From contig JAJFLS010000275.1 in assembly GCA_021772595.1 (NCBI GenBank), positions 1 to 17,059 on the forward strand: 17,059 nucleotides of DNA, in the 5' to 3' direction. How positions within the stretch are numbered: position 1 is the first letter of the stretch; the number at the start of each line of letters is the position of its first letter. Origin of the DNA: Opitutales bacterium (lineage in GTDB: Bacteria; Verrucomicrobiota; Verrucomicrobiia; Opitutales; Opitutaceae). Positions 7,873-14,961 of the stretch are shown here, piece by piece. The notes beneath the pieces are model-generated. The model searched no databases. It saw nothing but the letters and a program-made list of their open reading frames with translations, and was not told the DNA's origin. The position numbers were made by a program, and so were the translations under genes.

Positions 7873-7883
7873 GCTCGTATTAT
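7852..7883 (+). promoter_or_regulatory. Candidate sigma-70 promoter for the uxaC arm
   Basis: TTGACC (7852-7857) and TATTAT (7878-7883) both resemble consensus hexamers, but the spacer is 20 bases, longer than the usual 16-18, so this would be a weak or activator-dependent promoter. Its -35 interlocks with that of the opposite promoter: CTTGAC at 7851-7856 and GTCAAG at 7868-7873 form an inverted repeat. The start site would fall in or next to the 7885-7898 palindrome. Confidence 0.3.
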
Positions 7884-7884
7884 T

Positions 7885-7898
7885 GAATATCAATATTC
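7885..7898. promoter_or_regulatory. Candidate IclR operator 2 (palindrome)
   Basis: GAATATCAATATTC has perfect 6-base arms around a 2-base centre. It sits immediately downstream of the candidate -10 of the uxaC promoter, where a bound repressor would block initiation. It shares its outer five bases on each side with operator 1; the two centres are about 55 bases apart. Confidence 0.42.
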
Positions 7899-7956
7899 CG
7901 AAGTCTCGTAGACTTTTCGTTTCAAGACGGAATCGATTCAATCCGGATTTTGGTTT

Positions 7957-9408
7957 ATGTCCTTATCGATGTCTTCATTTATCCATCGTCATTTCTTGCT
8001 GGGTTCCAGCAAAGCGATCGAGCTCTACGAGCGGTATGCTCGAGACCTGCCGATAGTGGATTACCACTGCCATTTGGAGCCGGAGCAGGTCTCGACGAAT
8101 GCATGCGCCAAGGATATCGTGGATCTATGGCTGTCCGTCGACCCTTACAAATGGAGAGCGATGCGCATCAATGGAATCGAAGAGCGATTTATTACGGGCG
8201 CGGCGAGCCCTGACGAAAAATTCCGGGCGTTCGCAAACACGGTGCCTCGGCTAGTGGGTAGCCCTGTGTTTCATTGGTCCGCCTTGGAGTTGAAGCGGTA
8301 CTTCGGGATCGACCTTCTGCTGAATGGCGATACGGCAGAGGATATTTGGAAGGAATGCAACGAGCAAATTCGTAGTGGTGGATTCGGTACAGCGGATATT
8401 CTGAATCGGTCGAATGTGGAAATAGTATGCACTTCCGATAATTGGTTGTCGGACTTAAGACCCCATGAATCAACGCGAAAATCGGACAGCGCATTTACGA
8501 TGCTTCCGTCCCTACGTGGCGATGCGGCGTTGCAGGTGGACTCTCTTGGATATGCCGATTGGATTCAAACTCTAGGCGTGCGCGTTAATCGAGAGATAAA
8601 CTCGATATCGCTATTGAAAGAGAGTTTAGTAAACGTAATTGACGATTTCGACAGAGTCGGCTGCTGCTTGTCGGACCATAGTTTCGAATCGGTTTCCTTC
8701 TGCATGATAGCGGAGAGCGATGCTAAGGCGATATTTGAAAAGGCGTTGGCGGGTGACGGGTTGTCGTGTGAAGAGGCGTGTGGATTGAAGAGTTATCTGC
8801 TCGTATTTCTGGCTAAAGAGTATGCCGAAAGGAATTGGACGCTTCAATTGCATTTGGGCGCGTGCCGTAAGACCAGTAGCAATTTAATGAATCGAGTATC
8901 CATTCCTGGAGGCATAGCTTGTGTGGGAGACTCTATATCAAGCGTCGCGCTTTCCCAGTTTTTCGATTGCCTTGAAGGAATGGAAGGAATGCCGCGAGTG
9001 ATTGTCTATCCGTTGAATGTTGGCGATTTCGAAAAGATCGCCTCATTAAGCGGGGCCTTTGTCGAAGAAGGCGTCTGGGGCAAGGTGCAGTTAGGGCCTC
9101 CGTGGTGGTTCAACGATCACTACGAGGGAATCGTGCATCAATTGAAAGTATTTGCCAACTACAGCGCTCTCGGCCGATTTGTAGGTATGGCCACGGATAC
9201 ACGCAGTCCCTTGTCAATGGCCCGGTTCGAGTACTTCCGAAGAATCCTCTGCAACCTGTTAGGAAAATGGATTGATGCGGGTATGGTGCCGGACGATGAG
9301 ATTCTTTTGGAGAATCTGATTGGGGATATCTGTTACAAAAACGCGGTTCAGATCGTCGGTTCAAGACCGGTTCAGTCCGAAGTTGCGTCAACTTCTGGAA
9401 CTGACTGA
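7957..9408 (+). CDS. uxaC: Glucuronate isomerase (uronate isomerase)
   Basis: 483 aa (EC 5.3.1.12), interconverting D-glucuronate and D-fructuronate (and galacturonate with tagaturonate) in the cytoplasm. It is an amidohydrolase-fold enzyme: the metal-binding HxH is in DYHCHLEP (His37, His39). Further UxaC signatures are WRAMRINGIEERFITG, HWSALELKRYFGI, CTSDNW, LQLHLGACRKT, VQLGPPWWFNDHYEGI and GMATDTRSPLSMARFEYFRRILCNLLG near the C-terminus, where the Asp of TDTRS is the expected catalytic acid. Length is close to the family norm of about 470. Two ATGs lie four codons apart (7957 and 7969); homologues usually begin close to the second, and neither has a clear ribosome binding site. It is the first gene of the plus-strand arm; the next gene starts 42 bases downstream. 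Confidence 0.95.
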   Translation: MSLSMSSFIHRHFLLGSSKAIELYERYARDLPIVDYHCHLEPEQVSTNACAKDIVDLWLSVDPYKWRAMRINGIEERFITGAASPDEKFRAFANTVPRLVGSPVFHWSALELKRYFGIDLLLNGDTAEDIWKECNEQIRSGGFGTADILNRSNVEIVCTSDNWLSDLRPHESTRKSDSAFTMLPSLRGDAALQVDSLGYADWIQTLGVRVNREINSISLLKESLVNVIDDFDRVGCCLSDHSFESVSFCMIAESDAKAIFEKALAGDGLSCEEACGLKSYLLVFLAKEYAERNWTLQLHLGACRKTSSNLMNRVSIPGGIACVGDSISSVALSQFFDCLEGMEGMPRVIVYPLNVGDFEKIASLSGAFVEEGVWGKVQLGPPWWFNDHYEGIVHQLKVFANYSALGRFVGMATDTRSPLSMARFEYFRRILCNLLGKWIDAGMVPDDEILLENLIGDICYKNAVQIVGSRPVQSEVASTSGTD

Positions 9409-9450
9409 GGGGGCGATTTTCTCTACCGCTAAGTTTGATAAGCACCTATT

Positions 9451-10293
9451 TTGAAAACGAAAAAACACGTAGGAAAGATTGCGGTTGTAACGGGCGCGGG
9501 CGGCACGCTTTGCTCGGAGATCGCGAAGAATTTAGCATCGCAGGGAGCCAGTGTTGTCTTACTGGGACGTACGGAGGCAAAGTTGGCGCCTGTGCTGAAC
9601 GCGATTGAAGCGGCAGGGGGTGATGCGATGCTTGTCGCTGCAGATGTCACAAGTCTGGAAGATCTTGAAAGGGCGCGAGATTCGATCGAAGAAAAACTAG
9701 GAACCTGCGACATCCTGATCAATGGAGCAGGCGGCAATCAGGCGGCTGCTATCACGAAAACGGTGGCATTCGAAGCTGCAGAGTTGGATGACCCTTCGGT
9801 GGGGGGATTTTTCAATCTAGATGTCGACGCTTTTCGCAGCGTAGTGGATACGAACATTATTGGGACCATGCTGCCAAGTCGCGTGTTCGGCGCGGACATG
9901 GCGAGGAAAGGGAAAGGCAGCATAGTCAATTTCCCTTCGATGACGAGTTACCGACCTTTGACAAAGGTAGGCGCGTACGCTTGCGCGAAGGCGGCTGTTA
10001 TCAATTTCACGCAGTGGCTCGCGACGTATCTGGCTCCAGCGGGTGTACGAGTAAACGCGGTTGCCCCCGGGTTTTTCGTCAACGAACGGAACCGCAAGCT
10101 GTTGTTCGACGAAAATGGTGAGCCCAGTCCGCGCGGCGCTCAAGTACTTCACTATACGCCGATGAGTCGATTTGGCGAAGCGCCTGAATTATTGGGCTGC
10201 GTGAACTGGCTGATCGATGACGAAGCCGCCAGTTTCGTAACGGGCGTGACGATTCCAGTCGATGGCGGTTTTCTGGCAAGTCCAGGAGTGTAG
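9451..10293 (+). CDS. SDR-family D-mannonate oxidoreductase (fructuronate reductase)
   Basis: 280 aa, starting at TTG 9451 because an in-frame TAA at 9439-9441 excludes a longer form and the Rossmann strand begins at once. It is a classical short-chain dehydrogenase: VVTGAGGTLCSEIAKNLAS is the cofactor loop, NGAGG follows beta-4 (about residue 91), the active site is Ser163 in FPSMTS and Tyr176/Lys180 in YACAK, and FVTGVTIPVDGGF closes the fold. The cofactor loop departs from TGxxxGxG (Thr19, Cys21 replace glycines), a form I associate with SDR mannonate oxidoreductases of Bacteroidota-like genomes. Between uxaC and a symporter, and with uxuA present but no UxuB of the long-chain family, reduction of D-fructuronate to D-mannonate (EC 1.1.1.57) is the expected reaction. 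Another sugar-acid SDR activity remains possible. Confidence 0.85.
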   Translation: MKTKKHVGKIAVVTGAGGTLCSEIAKNLASQGASVVLLGRTEAKLAPVLNAIEAAGGDAMLVAADVTSLEDLERARDSIEEKLGTCDILINGAGGNQAAAITKTVAFEAAELDDPSVGGFFNLDVDAFRSVVDTNIIGTMLPSRVFGADMARKGKGSIVNFPSMTSYRPLTKVGAYACAKAAVINFTQWLATYLAPAGVRVNAVAPGFFVNERNRKLLFDENGEPSPRGAQVLHYTPMSRFGEAPELLGCVNWLIDDEAASFVTGVTIPVDGGFLASPGV

Positions 10294-10402
10294 CAAATGA
10301 GGTCGTCCGCAAGCAAAAGCATACGTCGTTTAGAGGGCGATAAGGGTGGGCCTTCGTGTTGATGTGATATCCTCTCCCCGTCTTACCGGAATCATTACCC
10401 CT

Positions 10403-12049
10403 ATGCATCTTGTAGCTCTAGATTATGTGCTCATTGGCGCCTATCTAATTTTGATGGCGTTTATCGGCTTATTCTTCGGCTGGTTCGTCAGGGATGTCGG
10501 CGCCTACCTTAAAGGAGGAAATACGATTCCGTGGATTATTGCGGGCATCAGCAACTTCATGTCTATGTTCAGCACTTTCGTGTTCGTAGCGTATTCGGGA
10601 ATCGCGTACGAACATGGACTTGTCTCGATTGTCGTTTTTTGGAGTACTGTTCCTGCTTGTTTGGTCGCAGGGAAATTTTTTGCGGCTCGATGGCGAAGAG
10701 CTGAGATTACGACTCCGATTGAGTATCTTGAAAGGCGATACAGCGTATACGTGAGACAGCTTTATTCCTGGCTCGGACTGCTCAAGCGATTTCTCGATAA
10801 CGCGGTGCGACTCTACGCATCTGGATTTTTCTTGGCGACAGTGACGCCTATCAGTATAGCGGAAGCGATTGTCGTTTCTGGAGTGCTGATAACGATCTTC
10901 ACAATGATCGGAGGGCTTTGGGCAGTTACGGTAATGGATACGATTCAGTTTGTCGTACTGATTTTAGCTACTTTTATCCTGCTGCCGCTCGCCTTGGTGG
11001 AAGTGGGTGGTTTCTCAGGGATTGCGGCGACGAATCCCGGTTCTCTTAATTGGTTCAACGGACCCAAGGGAGAGTCGTTGTGGCTGATCGTCTACTTCCT
11101 CATGATTTCGCTTAAATATAACGAAAACTGGGCCTTCGTGCAGCGCATGTATGCAGTGAAGGATGAAAAGGCCGCGAGAATGGTCGCTTACTGCTGTGCC
11201 GTTCTTTTCCTAGTGACGCCTGCCGTTTTCCTTTTACCGGCGGTCGCGGCCAAGGCCCTCTTGCCTGGTCTAGAGGATCCCGAGCAGGCCTACGTAGCGG
11301 TTTGCAGCTTGTTGCTGCCGGCGGGAATGATGGGATTGATGATCGCGAGCATGTTCTCGGCGACGATGTCCGCATTGAATTCGGAGTTTAATGTAATGGC
11401 GGGTGTTTTGACTAACGATGTTTACAAAAGATTCATCGCCCCGGATAGCAGCGATCGAACCCAGTTTTTATTCGCGCGCATGGCAACGATCGCGATCGGA
11501 GGGCTGATCACGACCGGGGCTTTGTTCGTGGGTAGTTTCGGCGGGGCCTTCGAGGCGAATAAACTATTTACGGGAATACTGGCTATTCCCTTGGCAGTGC
11601 CGATGTTGGCGGGCTTGCTGATGGGTCGCCAGGATACGAGAGTCGTTTACATGGTTGTGCTTGGCGGTGCTGCCCTTTCCTTGGTCCTAAATGTGGGTGG
11701 TTGGTTCGTTTGGGAAATCTCAACGCTTCTAACGATCGTGTATTGTGTTGGCACCTACATGATTGGCGGGCGAATTTGCCCGGCGCCGAGTGAAGAGGTC
11801 GCGGTGTTCTTCAAGCAGATCGAATCACCATTGCCTCAAGCATCGATCCCGAAAATCGATTCAGGATTCAAAGTAGCTCTGACTAAGCTGTTCGCTTTGT
11901 CGCTTTTTGTTGCGGGCGGTTTCTTTGTGCTAGTCAGCGTATTCGCTATTGCTGACCTGAGTGGTCGACTAGCGATGGCGAGCGGCCTAGCCAGCATTGG
12001 AATGGGAATAGGATTTCTCGTATATAGGCGAAAATGGACGCATTTGTAG
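10403..12049 (+). CDS. Sodium:solute symporter (SSS family), probable uronate transporter
   Basis: 548 aa from the ATG at 10403. A GTG at 10346 is in frame, but the intervening 19 codons are polar and non-family, whereas the ATG opens directly on the first membrane helix (LDYVLIGAYLILMAFIGLFFGWFV). SSS features follow: FLKGGNTIPW-like (LKGGNTIPWIIAGISNFMSMFSTFVFVAYSG) with the unwound helix 1 region, TPIEYLERRYS, IFTMIGGLWAVTVMDTIQFVVL, and SMFSATMSALNSEFNVMAGVLTNDVY, which includes the conserved serine-rich sodium-site helix. I estimate 13-14 membrane helices, including two at the C-terminus. It sits 109 bases after the SDR gene on the same strand and most likely imports the uronic acid or small oligosaccharide across the inner membrane. 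The substrate is inferred from context only. Confidence 0.9.
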   Translation: MHLVALDYVLIGAYLILMAFIGLFFGWFVRDVGAYLKGGNTIPWIIAGISNFMSMFSTFVFVAYSGIAYEHGLVSIVVFWSTVPACLVAGKFFAARWRRAEITTPIEYLERRYSVYVRQLYSWLGLLKRFLDNAVRLYASGFFLATVTPISIAEAIVVSGVLITIFTMIGGLWAVTVMDTIQFVVLILATFILLPLALVEVGGFSGIAATNPGSLNWFNGPKGESLWLIVYFLMISLKYNENWAFVQRMYAVKDEKAARMVAYCCAVLFLVTPAVFLLPAVAAKALLPGLEDPEQAYVAVCSLLLPAGMMGLMIASMFSATMSALNSEFNVMAGVLTNDVYKRFIAPDSSDRTQFLFARMATIAIGGLITTGALFVGSFGGAFEANKLFTGILAIPLAVPMLAGLLMGRQDTRVVYMVVLGGAALSLVLNVGGWFVWEISTLLTIVYCVGTYMIGGRICPAPSEEVAVFFKQIESPLPQASIPKIDSGFKVALTKLFALSLFVAGGFFVLVSVFAIADLSGRLAMASGLASIGMGIGFLVYRRKWTHL

Positions 12050-12105
12050 TTAGCATGATGTCCTGATAATTTGAAGGTACTGATTTGTACATCCGAGGAA
12101 ATAAG

Positions 12106-12159
12106 ATGAATGAAATCTATATAGCCCCATCGGCGGGATCGAAACAGAAAAGCGAATAA
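12106..12159 (+). other. Possible 17-codon leader ORF or remnant
   Basis: ATG at 12106 preceded by GAGGAAAT, one of the better ribosome-binding sites in the window, encodes MNEIYIAPSAGSKQKSE and a stop. The peptide resembles no regulator leader I know. The start of it (EIYIAPSAG) is faintly like the N-terminal strand of secreted beta-helix proteins, so it could be a degraded gene end. Unproven. Confidence 0.15.
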
Positions 12160-12178
12160 GTGGATGCAATAAAATATT

Positions 12179-12664
12179 ATGAAAAACTCGATAGTACTTA
12201 GTTTGTTATTTATTCTCGTCGCCACCAATTTACAGAGTTTGGCGGACGATTTCGATGCGGAGCGAATTCAGCCTGGTCTGGAGAATCCGCGCTACTGGCA
12301 ATACCACGGCGAGCCGATATTGCTACTGGGAGGAACCAAGGACGACAATCTGTTTCAGATACTCGATATCGAGGAGCACCTCGACCTGCTTGCCAGCGTT
12401 GGCGGGAATTACATCCGCTGCGTGATGAGCGGTCGCGACGAAGGGAATGTCTGGCCCTTTGCTCAAAACGACGATGGGAAATACGATCTCACTCGTTTCA
12501 ACGAAGAGTACTGGCGGCGCTTTGATCGACTGCTGAAACTAACCCACGAAAGGCGAATAATCGTGCAGATCGAAGTATGGATTTTCGATAAGTATGAGAT
12601 GTGGGCCTTAAATTCTAGAGATCCTGTCAACAACATCAATTACAACTCCAACATGTACGTTTAA
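12179..12664 (+). pseudogene. Truncated secreted TIM-barrel-like (DUF4038-type) protein
   Basis: 161 codons from the ATG at 12179. Signal peptide MKNSIVLSLLFILVATNLQS with probable cleavage near SLA. The mature part begins like secreted glycosidase-related TIM-barrel proteins of Verrucomicrobia and Planctomycetes: NPRYWQYHGEPILLLGGTKD, LLASVGGNYIRCVMS, RDEGNVWPFAQNDDGKYDL, EEYWRRFDRLLKLTHERRIIVQIEVW, and finally PVNNINYN. Relatives continue several hundred residues past the NNxNY point with the rest of the barrel; here a TAA follows nine residues later and no frame in 12665-12936 resumes a recognisable barrel. Only about the first three to four strands exist, so catalysis is unlikely. It looks like a deletion remnant at the end of the uxaC arm. 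A functional short form cannot be excluded, and I do not know the exact substrate of intact relatives. Confidence 0.65.
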
Positions 12665-12936
12665 AATTCCCCGGCACTCTGGTTTCGTTCCTGCATAGGG
12701 ATCATGAACTATTTGCCCTGCGAGCAGGATGACTTTTTTTCAAAATTATTTTGGCGCTTTGGATAGCGAAATTGCGACGTAAGAATTAGAGGCCCTGTCT
12801 CTGTTGAGTATCGGGACTGCCAAGCCGCCTTTGCGACTGTTGGCGTTTAATTAAGGGTAGGATCGCTAACCATAGAATGAAAAAGACAGAACATTGAAAA
12901 CAGCTGCGAAATTAGCTAAAGTCTAAATCTACCCCT
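12665..12936. other. Intergenic region between two gene blocks
   Basis: 272 bases with no convincing gene on either strand. It contains a weak hairpin plus T-run (12717-12740) and must hold the promoter of the downstream sigma gene, but no clear -35/-10 pair stands out. It may also contain eroded sequence of the truncated gene before it, though I could not align any frame. Confidence 0.5.
12717..12740 (+). terminator. Weak candidate intrinsic terminator
   Basis: CCTG/CAGG hairpin (12717-12728, closing a cgag loop) followed after a short linker by seven T residues (12734-12740). The stem is only 4-5 pairs, so efficiency is doubtful, but the position between two plus-strand operons fits. Confidence 0.25.
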
Positions 12937-13482
12937 ATGCCTCCAAAACCCTCAGTCCAAAACAAAAGCGACTCTCTCGACGACGAGACCTTCTACAGGG
13001 AGATTATCAAGCCGATCGAGCCGGCGGTTCGGAGTTACATTCTCAATAAGTACGGGAGCTTCATTGATATCGAGGACGTGATGCAGGAATCGGTAATCCA
13101 GTATTTCAAGTCACGGAGCAAGGTCTCTGACGCTAGGGCCTACTTATTTGTCACGGCTCGAAATCTCTCGGTTAACCGGATTCGGAAAGAGAAAGGCGTG
13201 ATTTGGGAGTGCTTCGACCATCGTGAAGACCTGGAGATGTTCGATGAGATGATGAGTGTAGACGAGCTCGCATCACGAAACAACGAGATAGAGATCTTGA
13301 GGGATGCGGTTCGCTCGCTGCCGAAAAAATGTCAGGCGATCTTCGTCATGAGAAAATTCAAGGAGATGAGCTATAAGGAAATCGGCAAAAAACTGGGTAT
13401 TTCGAAGCATTCGATTTCGACGCAAATCAGCATCGGCCTTTCGAAGTGCGCCCGATATATGGATAAGCATGGAAGGGATTAG
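12937..13482 (+). CDS. ECF RNA polymerase sigma factor (FecI-like)
   Basis: 181 aa, a normal length for a group 4 sigma factor. Region sigma-2 covers about residues 25-90: FIDIEDVMQESVIQYFKSR followed by DARAYLFVTARNLSVNRIRKEK, the core-binding and -10 recognition segment. Region sigma-4 covers about 118-175: LRDAVRSLPKKCQAIFVMRKFKEMSYKEIGKKLGISKHSISTQ, with the -35-binding helix-turn-helix. No extra C-terminal domain is present. The next gene, a FecR homologue, follows directly and a TonB-dependent receptor lies beyond it, so this is a cell-surface-signalling sigma factor expected to transcribe the receptor when the substrate binds outside the cell. The acidic linker (EDLEMFDEMMSVDE) is unremarkable. 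It belongs to the separate right-hand block, not to the uronate operons. Confidence 0.92.
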   Translation: MPPKPSVQNKSDSLDDETFYREIIKPIEPAVRSYILNKYGSFIDIEDVMQESVIQYFKSRSKVSDARAYLFVTARNLSVNRIRKEKGVIWECFDHREDLEMFDEMMSVDELASRNNEIEILRDAVRSLPKKCQAIFVMRKFKEMSYKEIGKKLGISKHSISTQISIGLSKCARYMDKHGRD

Positions 13483-13486
13483 AAAT

Positions 13487-14599
13487 ATGAAGAAGCTCGT
13501 GGGATTTGAGGACGATCTTGTTCCAACGCAGGTCGCTCAATGGGTTGTTCGCCGGAATGTTGGGCTTACCGCGGGGGAAACGGACGAGTTTTTCGAGTTC
13601 ATGGCGGCTCATCCTGAAAGCCTCGGCTACTATCGAAAATACCAGCGACTTTGGGATGAACTGGATGACCTGGCAGAGTATCAAAAACGCGTCGAAGGCG
13701 ACATCACGCAGCCGTCGCGCAAGGGTTGGCTTGGACGTTTTTATTGGGGAGTGCCCGCGATCGCTGCCAGTATGGTTGTCGCGTTGGGCGTAGCCCTCTA
13801 CCAGGAATGGGGGCCGGAAAATGGGGAGTCGGAGATTCGTCAGGAATTTGCCGCTAGCGATTACGTGCGTCATGTATTGCCTGATGGATCGATCGTTGAA
13901 CTCAACGAAGGCGCTTCCGTTCAAGTGCGCTTTGGCGAACGGGCGCGTATGATTGAATTGCTCGCCAAGGAAGCGCACTTTAGCGTCGCGAAAGATTCGA
14001 CTCGTCCCTTTGTCGTGATGGCGGGAGGAGTGGAAGTGCTGGCGACAGGCACCGCATTTAATGTAAAACTCAATGAGGATAGCGTGGAGGTTTTGGTAAC
14101 GGAAGGCGAGGTGCGCTTGTTGCGTAGGAATCTGGATTCAGAAGGATCGCTTCCGCAGCCGCATGACGATTTCGGTGAACATCGAACTGACTCGATAGCT
14201 ACAAGTTATGACTCATTAGATCCGGCTCGCGCTTCCATCAACATCGCTCTGTCGGCCAGCCAATTCGCTGAAGTCCAGCTTCGGAAGGAAGATCCGAAGG
14301 TCGATGTTGTCGACGAGACTGTAAGGGGCCTCAACAAGAAACTCGCCTGGAAGCCGATGCTGCTGACGTTTGACTCGCAGAAATTGTCCGAGGTAGTTGA
14401 TGTATTCAACAAAGTAAACAAGCGGCGAGTCGTTTTCGGGGACGAGGAGATCAAGTCCATTCCCGTCGTGGCTTCGTTTCGTTCGGCGAATCTCGATCAT
14501 TTTATCGAACTGGTCCAGCTTTCGTTCGATGTGGAAGCGGAATTCGTAGGAAAAGATTTAGTCGTGCTCAGAAAGCCTAAAGAAAAAATTCATCCGTAA
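13487..14599 (+). CDS. FecR-like inner-membrane anti-sigma / signal transducer
   Basis: 370 aa from the ATG at 13487, chosen because GGAAGGG at 13471-13477 is a strong ribosome binding site 9 bases upstream; an alternative ATG at 13469 would overlap the sigma gene by 14 bases. The cytoplasmic N-terminal part (about 1-75) is the sigma-binding DUF4880-like helix bundle (TQVAQWVVRRNVGLTAGETDEFFEFMAAHPES). One membrane helix follows near 87-107 (WGVPAIAASMVVALGVALY). The periplasmic FecR domain runs about 120-210 (VRHVLPDGSIVELNEGASVQVRF, AHFSVAKDSTRPFVVMAGGVEVLATGTAFNV). A linker of about 80 residues leads to a C-terminal DUF4974/STN-like domain (LTFDSQKLSEVVDVFNKVNKRRVVF). It relays the receptor's signal across the membrane to the sigma factor. 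The stop codon is followed by 362 non-coding bases. Confidence 0.92.
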   Translation: MKKLVGFEDDLVPTQVAQWVVRRNVGLTAGETDEFFEFMAAHPESLGYYRKYQRLWDELDDLAEYQKRVEGDITQPSRKGWLGRFYWGVPAIAASMVVALGVALYQEWGPENGESEIRQEFAASDYVRHVLPDGSIVELNEGASVQVRFGERARMIELLAKEAHFSVAKDSTRPFVVMAGGVEVLATGTAFNVKLNEDSVEVLVTEGEVRLLRRNLDSEGSLPQPHDDFGEHRTDSIATSYDSLDPARASINIALSASQFAEVQLRKEDPKVDVVDETVRGLNKKLAWKPMLLTFDSQKLSEVVDVFNKVNKRRVVFGDEEIKSIPVVASFRSANLDHFIELVQLSFDVEAEFVGKDLVVLRKPKEKIHP

Positions 14600-14674
14600 T
14601 GTGCTGTAAATGACAGATATTCTGGCTTATTAGATAATAATTTCCATCAGTGATAAATAGACTGAAAATGGTAG

Positions 14675-14696
14675 GGAGAACCGGCCTCGGTTCTCC
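14675..14696 (+). terminator. Stable hairpin after fecR-like gene, without T-tract
   Basis: GGAGAACCG and CGGTTCTCC pair perfectly (9 bp) around a four-base GCCT loop, 75 bases past the FecR-like stop. There is no following T run, so it may act as an RNA 3'-end stabiliser or a factor-assisted terminator instead of a classical intrinsic one. Confidence 0.45.
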
Positions 14697-14928
14697 GAAA
14701 GTACTCTAAATACGGAGGATCATACCAAATTATAGATATGACGGAAACCTGCGTAAGACCAAATGAAGAGAGAACGCAAAAGGTCGAAAGTTGTAGGGTC
14801 GTCGCAACATCGATTTATTGAATGTTCTCTAAAAGCTTATATATTCCCTCTTGTTCAGTGATAGATTAAATTTTATAAGAAAAAAGAAAAATAGTTTTGG
14901 TAGTTTTGCGTGTAAATATACGACGTTC

Positions 14929-14947
14929 AGAGTGCAGGCAGCACTCT
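14929..14947 (+). promoter_or_regulatory. Inverted repeat upstream of receptor start
   Basis: AGAGTGC and GCACTCT form perfect 7-base arms around AGGCA. The element ends 14 bases before the receptor ATG. As RNA it would make a hairpin next to the ribosome-binding region; as DNA it could be an operator. No Shine-Dalgarno sequence is seen between it and the ATG. Confidence 0.4.
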
Positions 14948-14961
14948 AATGATACGAATAA

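Larger units (their letters stand above)
14600..14961. other. 362-base AT-rich intergenic leader before the receptor gene
   Basis: No recognised gene. The only short ORF of note (14763-14861) has no ribosome binding site. The region contains a 9-base-pair hairpin at 14675-14696, a stretch of low GC from about 14810 to 14920, and a second inverted repeat at 14929-14947 just before the receptor start. It presumably holds the promoter used by the neighbouring ECF sigma factor and a long 5' leader. No known riboswitch core was recognised. Confidence 0.55.

Noticed and set aside
7825..7941. Longer IclR start at 7941
   Set aside because: The extra 39 residues resemble nothing in the family and would run through the divergent promoters and both palindromes.
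14746..14790. Possible pseudoknot (GCGT/ACGC crossing GACC/GGTC) suggesting a riboswitch
   Set aside because: Only four-base pairings that are likely by chance, and none of the conserved cores of known riboswitch classes was recognised.
14763..14861. 32-codon ORF starting MKRERKRSK in the receptor leader
   Set aside because: No ribosome binding site, no recognisable similarity, and it lies in AT-rich sequence where short ORFs are expected.
3583..14920. Shared CGTGTAAATA-like string near 3587 and 14909
   Set aside because: Ten-base match, one copy inside coding sequence; expected by chance in 17 kb and without symmetrical context.
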